Origin: Bradyrhizobiaceae bacterium | Lineage (GTDB): Bacteria > Pseudomonadota > Alphaproteobacteria > Rhizobiales > Aestuariivirgaceae | Direction: 5' to 3' | NCBI GenBank assembly: GCA_947475225.1 | Contig: CANJMQ010000014.1 | Location: forward strand, 1 to 60,977 | DNA length: 60,977 bases | Part shown: one piece after another, positions 1 to 7,436 of the stretch | Numbering within the stretch: the stretch's first letter is position 1 | Layout of the letters: each line of letters opens with the position of its first letter | The notes under the pieces: generated by a model | Seen by the model: the letters and a program-made list of their open reading frames with translations, nothing else | Told to the model about the DNA's origin: nothing | Database searches by the model: none | Translations under genes and position numbers: made by a program

Positions 1-75
1 CACATCATCGCGTGCCGGCGCCTTGGGCGGGCGCACACGGTTGATGTCGTACACGGTGATGACGTTCGTGCTCAT
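1..75 (-). CDS. N-terminal fragment of unidentified protein downstream of the glutamate-synthase-like genes
   Basis: An ATG at position 75 on the minus strand opens a frame that runs without a stop to the window edge, giving 25 residues that begin MSTNVITVYDINRVRPPKAP. It lies 27 bases downstream of the fused glutamate-synthase-like gene, in the same direction, so it is probably the next gene of that operon. In related loci the next partner is often a glutamine-synthetase-like or another C1-amine enzyme, but these 25 residues do not match the start of one that I recognise. Function is left open. Confidence 0.5.
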   Translation of the reverse strand, partial: MSTNVITVYDINRVRPPKAPARDDV

Positions 76-102
76 CGTCTTGATCCTGTGTGGATTGCCG
101 TC

Positions 103-2058
103 TCAGGATGCCTTGAGCAGGCCCTGGTCGCGCTCGCGGTATTCGGGGTGATAGGGAAGGCGGGTGATGGCGGCCGCCTCGGGCGTCAGCGCCACGAGGT
201 CGTCACGCGTCACCTGGTGCGGGTTGCTGTAGCCCAGAGCATTGGTAATGGCGGCAATCTGCCAGCGCACGCTTTCGAGGAAGTGGTGAATGTTTCGGGC
301 TTCGACCGGAACATTGTAGCGCTTCTCGTGCTCGGGGTCCTGCGTGGCGATGCCCGTCACACAGGTGCCGGCATGGCACTGCAGGCACGCGATGCAGCCG
401 CCGGCGATGATGGCGGAGGTGCCCATCGCAACGGCATGTGCGCCCAAGGCCAAAGCCTTGATGGTGTCGATGCCGTCCTTGATGCCGCCCATCAGGATGA
501 CGGGCATGTCGAGGCCGCCCACTTCGGTGAGCGCGTCACGCGCTTCCTGGATGGCGGAGAGGGTGGGAATGCCCACGAATTCGAGAACCTCGTTGCCCGC
601 AGCGCCCGTCGAGCCCTGCATGCCGTCGAGTTCCACGAAGTCGAAGCCGTCCTTCCACGCGATCTTGATGTCGTCGCGGACGCGGCCGGCACCCAGTTTC
701 ACCGACACGGGCACGCGATAGCCGGTGGCCTCGCGGAATTCCTCGACCTTGATGACGAGGTCGTCGGCGCCCAGCACGTCCGGGTGGCGCGAGGGCGAGC
801 GCAGGTCGATGCCCGCCGGAATACCGCGAATGCGAGCGATTTCCGCTGTCACCTTCTTGGCCATCAGCTGGCCGCCAAGGCCGGGCTTCGCACCCTGGCT
901 GATATAGATCTCGAGGCCGTTGGCCTTCTGCATGTCGTGGATGTTCCAGCCGAGGCGACCGGCGAGGCACTGGTAGATCAGCTGGTCGGCCTCTTCGCGC
1001 TGTTCCTTCGACATGCCGCCCTCGCCGGTGTTCTCCGAAATGCCGGAGAGGCGCGAGGCGATGGCCAGTGCCAGCTTGGCGGACTTCGACAGCGCGCCAT
1101 AGGACATGGGCGCAATCATCACCGGCATCGAAAGCTTGAGCGGATTCGCGCCCGAGCGGCCGCCCACTTCCGTCTTCATTTCCACCTTGGAGAGCACGTC
1201 CGGGTCGGTCATCGCGCCAATCCGGATGTCCTTCTTGAAGGCGATGTCGCAGAGGTGCGGCATGGGCCGCGACGCGCCATAGCCGCGGATGCGGTAGCGG
1301 CCGATCTGCGACTTGACGTGGATGTCTTCCTGGACCTTGGCGTTCCAGTAGGAATTGTCGGCGAAGCTCTCGAAGAAGGGAATGGCGCGGCGGCGCGGCT
1401 CGGTCTTCGGGTAGCGCAGCTTCTTGCCGGCGTTGACGATCTTCTGGAACGAACCGGTGAAGGGGATCTTGTACTTGTCGAGGAAGGCGAGAATGTCGTC
1501 GCGTTCCTTCTGGGGCAGGTCGATGAGCATCGCGTCGGTGCCCATCTCGCCGATCTTCCCGGCCACATAAATGTCGCCGCCGGTCATGTCCTGGCCGACC
1601 TTCTCGCCCGAATTCCCGAGGATGACGAGCCTGCCGCCATACATCATGTAGCCCGCCATGAAGCTGGCGTTGCCGCAGGCGAGCAGCGTGCCGGCCTTCA
1701 TCACCTGGCCCGCGCGCGAGCCGATGTTGCCCTTGACCACGATTTCGGCGCCGCGGATCGCAACGCCCGGAATGGCGGACGCGTTGCCGTTCACCACGAT
1801 CGAGCCATTGAGCATGTTGTCACCCACGCCCCAGCCGACATTGTTGTCGACGATGAAGCGCGGGCCATCGGTCAGGCCGCCGCAGAAATAGCCGGCAGAG
1901 CCCTTGATGTGCACGTTGATCGGGTGCGTGAGCCCCACGCCGATGTGGTGGCGCGCGTCGGGGTTCAGCACCTCGACGTCGATGCCGTCCGCGCCGTATT
2001 TGCGCAGCAGTTCGTTGGCTTCGCGGACGGTCGTTACGCTGAGATCGATCGTTGCCAT
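103..2058 (-). CDS. Fused GXGXG-domain + FMN glutamate-synthase-like protein (MgsB-MgsC / GlxC-GlxD type)
   Basis: The 651-residue protein joins two parts that are normally separate subunits. Residues ~1-200 form a glutamate synthase C-terminal-type GXGXG beta-helix, with runs such as IRGAEIVVKGNIGSRAGQ. Residues ~225-640 form an FMN-binding glutamate synthase TIM barrel with a GGCIACLQCHAGTC cluster, the expected 3Fe-4S ligand region, followed by VTGIATQ. In N-methylglutamate synthase (MgsABC) and the rhizobial GlxBCD set, these are distinct genes of about 228 and 442 residues. The likely reaction is glutamate, or N-methylglutamate from methylamine, using ammonia or amine tunnelled from the amidotransferase. 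Its start overlaps the 3' end of the upstream amidotransferase gene by 25 bases, implying coupled translation. N-methylglutamate synthase versus another glutamate-synthase-like activity cannot be separated by inspection. Confidence 0.85.
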   Translation of the reverse strand: MATIDLSVTTVREANELLRKYGADGIDVEVLNPDARHHIGVGLTHPINVHIKGSAGYFCGGLTDGPRFIVDNNVGWGVGDNMLNGSIVVNGNASAIPGVAIRGAEIVVKGNIGSRAGQVMKAGTLLACGNASFMAGYMMYGGRLVILGNSGEKVGQDMTGGDIYVAGKIGEMGTDAMLIDLPQKERDDILAFLDKYKIPFTGSFQKIVNAGKKLRYPKTEPRRRAIPFFESFADNSYWNAKVQEDIHVKSQIGRYRIRGYGASRPMPHLCDIAFKKDIRIGAMTDPDVLSKVEMKTEVGGRSGANPLKLSMPVMIAPMSYGALSKSAKLALAIASRLSGISENTGEGGMSKEQREEADQLIYQCLAGRLGWNIHDMQKANGLEIYISQGAKPGLGGQLMAKKVTAEIARIRGIPAGIDLRSPSRHPDVLGADDLVIKVEEFREATGYRVPVSVKLGAGRVRDDIKIAWKDGFDFVELDGMQGSTGAAGNEVLEFVGIPTLSAIQEARDALTEVGGLDMPVILMGGIKDGIDTIKALALGAHAVAMGTSAIIAGGCIACLQCHAGTCVTGIATQDPEHEKRYNVPVEARNIHHFLESVRWQIAAITNALGYSNPHQVTRDDLVALTPEAAAITRLPYHPEYRERDQGLLKAS

Positions 2059-2954
2059 GTGTCGTAGGTTCCGGGAGCAGGTTCAGAGGTGTTGAGGGCG
2101 CGGCCCGGGAAGAGGCGGTTGAGCGACACTTCCTCGGAGGCAATGGCGATGATCTTGTCGTCTTCGTACTTGACCATCGGCTTCGCCGCGAGCTTGTCCT
2201 TGGCATAGCCGATCTCGTCCTTGGTGGAGACGAGGAAGGAGAAGGTGCCGTCGAGGTCCTCGATCGAGGTCTTGAGCGCCTCCTTCAGACTGAAGCCGTG
2301 CTTCAGCTTGTCGGCGAGGTAGACGGCGATCAGCTCGCTGTCATTGTCGGTGTTGAAGAAGTAGCCAACCTTCTCCAGCCTGCGGCGCATCTTGTAGTAG
2401 TTGGTGATCTGGCCGTTGTGGACGATCGAGATGTCGGAGAAGCCGGTGGCCCAGAACGGGTGGGTGGCCTCCGGCGCCACGTCGGACTCAGTGGCCAGGC
2501 GAACGTGGCCGATGCCATGCGTGCCCTTGAAGTTCTCGATCTTGTAGATGTTGTCGACGTCATAGGCGCCGCCGAGGTCCTTGATGATGTCGAGGCTCTC
2601 GCCGATCGAGGAGAGCTTGGCGGCATGCTCCATCTCGAAGGCGAACTTCTGCAGGTCGCCGTCGAACTTGACGAGCACCGCGAAGGACGAGCCCCGCTGC
2701 TCCTCTTCCACGATCTTGGCCTGGAACTCGGTGAGCTTGGTCTTGACGCGCTCGATGGCCTTCGCCGCCACCTCGCCGTCGCCGACGATGAAGCGCAACC
2801 GCAGGTGGCCCGGCACCGGGTCACGGTACAGCGAGAAGCCCGTGGAATCGGGTCCGCGGTGCTGGCAGCCGTCGAGCATGTCGATCAGCGCCTTGCCGAC
2901 TCCTGAATCCGCGGCAGCGCTATTCTTGTAGAGAATTCCAGCGATTCCACACAT
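2034..2954 (-). CDS. Class II glutamine amidotransferase subunit (MgsA / GlxB-like)
   Basis: The 306-residue protein begins MCGIAGILY, so removal of Met exposes the catalytic N-terminal cysteine of class II (Ntn) amidotransferases. Other family signatures are CQHRGPDSTG (~30-40), a glutamine-pocket-like GIGHVRLAT, and VHNGQITNY. It would hydrolyse glutamine and deliver ammonia to the FMN partner encoded directly downstream. The length fits stand-alone MgsA/GlxB proteins rather than GlmS or PurF, which carry large second domains. The gene opens a minus-strand operon: 144 bases separate it from the outer-membrane gene upstream, and its end overlaps the fused synthase gene by 25 bases. Confidence 0.88.
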   Translation of the reverse strand: MCGIAGILYKNSAAADSGVGKALIDMLDGCQHRGPDSTGFSLYRDPVPGHLRLRFIVGDGEVAAKAIERVKTKLTEFQAKIVEEEQRGSSFAVLVKFDGDLQKFAFEMEHAAKLSSIGESLDIIKDLGGAYDVDNIYKIENFKGTHGIGHVRLATESDVAPEATHPFWATGFSDISIVHNGQITNYYKMRRRLEKVGYFFNTDNDSELIAVYLADKLKHGFSLKEALKTSIEDLDGTFSFLVSTKDEIGYAKDKLAAKPMVKYEDDKIIAIASEEVSLNRLFPGRALNTSEPAPGTYDTWQRSISA

Positions 2955-3098
2955 GGCGGGGGCTCCGTCTTCGTTCAGAACACAGTTGAGCGGGTACCCT
3001 AGGGCAACTGGCTGCGACTCCGCAATACCGGATGCAACTTTTTTTCCCCCGATGAAAGAGTTTTCCCGGTCAAATTTCAGGCAACGACCGTCGGGTCG

Positions 3099-3920
3099 TC
3101 ACCCTCCCCGCGTCGGGAACAGGAAGGTCATGCCAAAGCGGGCGCCCCAGCCTGACGGGCCCGTCTCGTCCGGAGAAATCGCCCAATAGCGGGCGCCCAC
3201 GAAGAAACTGATGGGCTGCCTGTCGATGGTGACCAGTTTGGCGACCACGGCGTTGAAGGGGACAGCCCACTGCTCGGTATTCCAGTTATAGGTGGATTCC
3301 GTGTTGAACGAGAAGGTCCAGGCATCCGGCGTTGTATAGGCGACGAAGGGCTGGAAAAAGGCCTGGTTGATGTCCGGCTCGTCCGGATTGCCGGCGAAGG
3401 ACCATATCTGGTTGGCGAGTATGCCGACTGTCCACGGCCCGCCCTGCCACAGGGCGACGCCTGTGGGGCCCGCCCCCCACTTGTCGAGACCGAGAAGGTC
3501 ATCCGTGGCGGTGGGCAGCAACATGACGGGGCCGGCGCCCCAGATGATGCCATTCATCGGTCTGGCCGGAGAGAAGAACAGGCTCTGCAGGGTATTGCCG
3601 AGGCCAAACTGCGAGCCGGCACCGGGGAAAATGTCGGTCTGGCTGGTGATCGGCACAATGGTGCGCGAGATCACGTTCCAGTCGTCATTGAGCTTGATCG
3701 GGATGACCGGTTGAAAATTGACCAAGGTCTGGCTTCCGTCGCCCGCCGGACCGATGCCCTGATTGTAGTTGCCCTGGAAGGGCACGCTGATGAGGTCGGC
3801 AATCGGATTGGACAGTTGTTTTGCGAGGTTCTCGGTTTCATCCGCAAACGCGGGGCACGCCCCGATAGCGGCAACAACCGCGAAAGCAGCCGCAAACAAA
3901 TATTTCCTCATCATCCTCAC
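3099..3920 (-). CDS. Exported beta-barrel protein, phenol-degradation MetA-like / putative outer-membrane channel
   Basis: The 273-residue protein has a clear Sec signal peptide (KYLFAAAFAVVAAIGACPAFA, cleavage near residue 26). The mature part is rich in alternating aromatic and polar strands ending in ...FGMTFLFPTRGG, typical of small outer-membrane barrels. The early motifs ADLISVPFQGNYNQG and LNDDWNVISRTIVPI resemble the family annotated as MetA-pathway phenol-degradation protein or neuromedin-U-like transporter, which probably forms channels for hydrophobic or small organic molecules. It lies 20 bases downstream of the Tat-exported amidohydrolase on the same strand, so it may supply that enzyme's periplasmic substrate. 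The specific substrate is unknown. Confidence 0.7.
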   Translation of the reverse strand: MRMMRKYLFAAAFAVVAAIGACPAFADETENLAKQLSNPIADLISVPFQGNYNQGIGPAGDGSQTLVNFQPVIPIKLNDDWNVISRTIVPITSQTDIFPGAGSQFGLGNTLQSLFFSPARPMNGIIWGAGPVMLLPTATDDLLGLDKWGAGPTGVALWQGGPWTVGILANQIWSFAGNPDEPDINQAFFQPFVAYTTPDAWTFSFNTESTYNWNTEQWAVPFNAVVAKLVTIDRQPISFFVGARYWAISPDETGPSGWGARFGMTFLFPTRGG

Positions 3921-3940
3921 CCCCGCAATCTGTTATCTCG

Positions 3941-5728
3941 TCAGCCAAACTTCTTTTCGCCCGCCACCCACGTCTCGCTGACCTTGATGGCGGAGATCTT
4001 GGAGGGATCGACCGTCAGCGGGTTGTCCTCGAGAATCGTGAAGTCGGCGTCTTTGCCACTTTCCAGCGAACCGAGGCGATCTGCAAGCCCAAGTTGTCGC
4101 GCCGCGTCGATGGTGATCGCCTCGAGCGCGCGTTGCGCGGTGACCGTCTGGTCGGCGCCGATCACCGAATTGTCGATCTCGCAGATGCGCGTCACCGCCG
4201 TCTGCATGAGGCGCAGCGAGCCCACGGGCGAGCAGGGCGAGTCGGAATGCAGCGTGAAGCGCAGGTCCGCCTTGGCGCAGGCCCCTGCCGGGTCCATGAA
4301 ATTCGCACGCTCGGGTCCGAACAGCTGGTCGCGGTAGGCCGCGCCATAGAGGGTCACGTGGTTCATCAGGAAGCTCGGCTCCACGTTGAGCTTCTTCATG
4401 CGCTCGATCTGGTCCTGCCGCAGCATCGTCGCGTGCTCGATGCGGTTGATGCCGAATTCGCTCGAGCTGCCATAGCCCGCCTCGATCGCGTCGAGGGCAA
4501 TGTCGATGGTGCGGTCACCGTTGCAGTGGATGAGAACCGGAAGGCCCGCGGCCTTCACGCCGGCCACCATCTCCTTCATCTGCGCGGCATCGAAGTTCGT
4601 ATTGCCGGAGAAGGTTTCGTTGAGATAGGGCTGGGTCTGGGCACCGGTGCGCGTCTGGTTCGAGCCGTCGCCCACGATCTTCACGCCATAGAGCATGAAC
4701 AGCGTGTCGGGCAGCTGAGCCGCGCGCGCGCCCAGCCCCAGCTTGCGATAGGGCTCGAAGCCCTTGATGTCCTCATACATCAGGCTGGCGCTGGTGCGCA
4801 CCGGCGCCTGCGCCGCGATCTTTGTGAAGGGCTCGATCCATTCGGACTTCAGTGTTCCGGGCTCATGCACCAGCGTGTTGCCGCTCGCCGCCACCGACTG
4901 CAGGAAGGTGTTGATGGCCTTGGTGGCAAGCTGCGGCGTGATCTTCGGCATGCCCGCCGAGATCACCTTGAGCATGCCGCTCTCCTCATAGACGAGGCCG
5001 TTCAGCTTGCCGTCCGGCCCGCGGCCGAAATGGCTGCCGCCCGGCAACTCGCCGATGTCTTCCGGGATCTTGGCCAGCTGCAGTGCCAGGCTGTTCACGC
5101 AGGCATCATGGCCATTGGTGTACCACACGAAGATGGCATGCTTCGTCGAGATGCTGTCCAGCACCTCGCGGGAGAGGTCGCCGCCCTGCAGCAGGTTGTC
5201 GAAGTTGGACACCAGCACCCACTGGCCTTCCGGCGCGTTGGCGACGAGCTGGCGCAGGTTGTTGAGCACGTCCTCGCGGGTCTTGTTCTTCAGGTAACCG
5301 ATGTCGGTCAGGAGTTCGAGGTAGAGTGCCGAGAGCACCGTGTGGTTATGCGGGTCGATGAGGCCAGGAAGCAGGCTGCGACCCTGCAGGTCGATGATCT
5401 TGGTATTGGCGGTGGCCAGCGCCATGATGTCGGAGGCCGCACCCAGCTTGACGATCTTGCCGCCGCTCACGGCGATGGCCTCCGCCGCGGGGGCCCCGGC
5501 CACGGGGACGATGGTGCCGCCCTTGAAGATCGTATCCACCGTGCCGTCGCTCGCGGCACGGGCGCGTGTCGCGCCGATCAGCGGCAGGCTCGCCCCCAGC
5601 AGCCCGGCGGTCGACAGCGCCATGAAGCCCCGGCGTGTCGGTGCGATGGGCTGCAGGCCGGCAAAACCCAGCGGCTGGTCGAAGAGCGAGGGATGGGCGA
5701 TGAGCGGACTGACGCAGGCGCGGCACAT
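3941..5728 (-). CDS. Tat-exported amidohydrolase, YtcJ-like
   Basis: The 595-residue protein belongs to the amidohydrolase superfamily (amidohydrolase_3/YtcJ type). A twin-arginine motif, TRRGFMALS (Arg32-Arg33), precedes a hydrophobic stretch ending ATRARAAS, predicting folded export to the periplasm by Tat. After it come the beta-sandwich start (DTIFKGGTIVPV), the metal-binding DPHNH (His127, His129), a conserved later GLPVLIHCNGDRTID, and a C-terminal ESGKDADFTILEDNPL, all family hallmarks. YtcJ-like enzymes hydrolyse amide or ester bonds of varied, mostly unknown, substrates. The unusual start MCRAC is kept because it is the first ATG of the frame; the Tat motif sits about 30 residues in. 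It is followed by the outer-membrane protein gene after 20 bases. Confidence 0.87.
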   Translation of the reverse strand: MCRACVSPLIAHPSLFDQPLGFAGLQPIAPTRRGFMALSTAGLLGASLPLIGATRARAASDGTVDTIFKGGTIVPVAGAPAAEAIAVSGGKIVKLGAASDIMALATANTKIIDLQGRSLLPGLIDPHNHTVLSALYLELLTDIGYLKNKTREDVLNNLRQLVANAPEGQWVLVSNFDNLLQGGDLSREVLDSISTKHAIFVWYTNGHDACVNSLALQLAKIPEDIGELPGGSHFGRGPDGKLNGLVYEESGMLKVISAGMPKITPQLATKAINTFLQSVAASGNTLVHEPGTLKSEWIEPFTKIAAQAPVRTSASLMYEDIKGFEPYRKLGLGARAAQLPDTLFMLYGVKIVGDGSNQTRTGAQTQPYLNETFSGNTNFDAAQMKEMVAGVKAAGLPVLIHCNGDRTIDIALDAIEAGYGSSSEFGINRIEHATMLRQDQIERMKKLNVEPSFLMNHVTLYGAAYRDQLFGPERANFMDPAGACAKADLRFTLHSDSPCSPVGSLRLMQTAVTRICEIDNSVIGADQTVTAQRALEAITIDAARQLGLADRLGSLESGKDADFTILEDNPLTVDPSKISAIKVSETWVAGEKKFG

Positions 5729-5792
5729 GGGCAGGCTCCCTTGAAAGACGATGCAATGACACTGCGCCAGTTACTTGGAGGGTGCATGCCGA

Positions 5793-5802
5793 GTCAATTG
5801 AC
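5793..5802. promoter_or_regulatory. Possible operator: perfect palindrome upstream of the amidohydrolase gene
   Basis: GTCAATTGAC is a perfect 10-base palindrome in the AT-rich part of the 163-base spacer between the MttB-like gene and the amidohydrolase gene. The position, ~65-75 bases upstream of the amidohydrolase start, suits a regulator site. No protein can be assigned, and a palindrome this short can occur by chance. Confidence 0.2.
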
Positions 5803-5891
5803 AACAAGTTCAATATAATGAGGTGCGCACAACTGTAGCCTGTCCAAAATGACAGGAGTATTAAGTCGGGCGTGGAGCAGCGGCGACCGCC

Positions 5892-7436
5892 TCAGTTCAT
5901 CGGCGCGCCGCCCTCGGCCTTGCGCATGGCGATGAAGCGGTCGATTTCTTCCAGCACTCCCGGGTCGATCGGCGGCTGCTCATAGTCGCGCAGCAGCTGC
6001 TTCCAGATCGTGTTGGCGCGCGTGCGCGCATCGATGGAGCCGCGCTCCAGCCAGTTGGGGTGGTTGTCCCAGTTGGAGAGAAGCGGCGAATAGAACGCCG
6101 TCTGGTAGCGCTCCATGGTGTGCGGCGTGCCGAAGAAGTGGCCGCCCGGCCCCACCTCGCGGATTGTTTCCAGCGCCAGGCTGTCGGTGTCGACGATCAT
6201 CGGGTCGCAATAGGCGGCCATCATCTGCAGCAGTTCGGCATCGAGGATCAGCTTCTCGAAACTCGCCGTCAGCCCGCCATGCATCCAGCCTGCCGCATGC
6301 TCGATCAGATGCGCGCCCCCCATCACCGATCCCCACAGCGACATCTGGCTCTCATAGGCAGCTTGTGCATCCACCTCGTTGGCCGCACTCACGTTGGAGG
6401 AGCGGAAGGGAACGCCGATGTGCCGGGCGAGCTGGCCCGAGGCCTGCGCCGCCTTGGCATATTCGGGCGTCCCGAAGGCGGGTGCTCCCGAGCGCATGTC
6501 GACGTTGGAGGTGAAGCCGCCATACATCACGGGAACGCCCGGCCGCACCAGCTGGGTGAGCACGATCCCCAGCATCGCCTCGGCATGCTGCTGCACGAGC
6601 GCGCCTGCCAGCGTCACCGGGCTCATGGCACCCGCCAGCGTGAAGGGCGTGATGACGTTGACCTGCCCATGCTCGGCCAGGGCAATGAGGCCCTCGCCCA
6701 TCGGAATGTCCAGCTGCAGCGGCGAGTTGGTGTTGATGATGCCGACGAGTGCCGGCGTCCGGGTGAGTTCGTCCATCGAAAGACCCAGCGCCAGCGCACC
6801 GAGGATCAACCCGTCCATGGTGCGTGCGCGGCCCAGCGTCTGTGTCTGCCAGCTCTTGTCGAGCAGCGTGATCTGCGCGCGGTAGAGGTCGAGGTGGCGG
6901 GTGTTGGCGGGCAGGTCCATCGGCTCGAAAGGCCCGCCGCCCTCCTGGTGCAGGATGTCGAGCGACTGGATCACCTTCAGGTAGTCGCACATCTCGGCAT
7001 GGGTGCCGTCGCGCCGTCCGCGGTCATTGTCCATCACATAGGCCGGGCCGCCTACCGAGGCGAAGACCATGTCGTCGCCGCCGATGTTGAGCGAGCGCGC
7101 GCGGTTGCGCGCGGCGAGGCTGAAGGTCTTCGGCACGGTCCTCAGATGCTCCGCCACCAGCCCCGGGTCGAGCCGCACGTTGTCGCCGTTGATCCTCGCT
7201 CCGGCGGCGCGGAATTTCTCCCGTGCATTGTCCTCCAGCACGCGCATGCCGATGTCGCGCAGCACCTTCAGCGCCGTCTCATGGAGTGCGGCCACATGGT
7301 CGGCACTCAGCACCTCGATGGGCTTGTAGGGCCTTGTCACCCGTCCGAATGGCCGCTGGTGCAGTTCGCCGCTCACGCGGGCATTGCGCGCCGGCCGGCG
7401 GCGCTGGCGGGCATCGCCGGTTTCGGTGCTGCTCAT
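5892..7436 (-). CDS. MttB-family (trimethylamine methyltransferase superfamily) protein, copy 1
   Basis: The 514-residue protein spans the full trimethylamine methyltransferase family. It has the N-terminal region VLRDIGMRVLEDNAREKFRAAG, a central GPAYVMD, and conserved SPVTLAGAL and GAPAFGTPEY. The frame contains no internal amber codon, so it is a non-pyrrolysine member, like the glycine-betaine or other quaternary-amine methyltransferases. Family members transfer a methyl group from a quaternary or tertiary amine to a corrinoid protein. The gene overlaps the upstream flavoprotein gene by 4 bases (ATGA), arguing that both act on the same substrate series. The substrate is not determinable here, and no corrinoid (MttC-like) gene is in the window. 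Confidence 0.9.
   Translation of the reverse strand: MSSTETGDARQRRRPARNARVSGELHQRPFGRVTRPYKPIEVLSADHVAALHETALKVLRDIGMRVLEDNAREKFRAAGARINGDNVRLDPGLVAEHLRTVPKTFSLAARNRARSLNIGGDDMVFASVGGPAYVMDNDRGRRDGTHAEMCDYLKVIQSLDILHQEGGGPFEPMDLPANTRHLDLYRAQITLLDKSWQTQTLGRARTMDGLILGALALGLSMDELTRTPALVGIINTNSPLQLDIPMGEGLIALAEHGQVNVITPFTLAGAMSPVTLAGALVQQHAEAMLGIVLTQLVRPGVPVMYGGFTSNVDMRSGAPAFGTPEYAKAAQASGQLARHIGVPFRSSNVSAANEVDAQAAYESQMSLWGSVMGGAHLIEHAAGWMHGGLTASFEKLILDAELLQMMAAYCDPMIVDTDSLALETIREVGPGGHFFGTPHTMERYQTAFYSPLLSNWDNHPNWLERGSIDARTRANTIWKQLLRDYEQPPIDPGVLEEIDRFIAMRKAEGGAPMN

Noticed and set aside
88..2067. A 659-codon plus-strand frame opposite the glutamate-synthase-like gene
   Set aside because: Antisense shadow; the minus-strand product has conserved FMN and Fe-S motifs while this one has none.
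5798..5819. TTGACA and TATAAT on the plus strand near the amidohydrolase start
   Set aside because: Both hexamers match the consensus perfectly but are only 10 bases apart, too close for a sigma-70 promoter, and no plus-strand gene follows.
5892..7436. Pyrrolysine-encoding MttB
   Set aside because: The frame is open end to end with no in-frame amber codon, so no pyrrolysine is needed.
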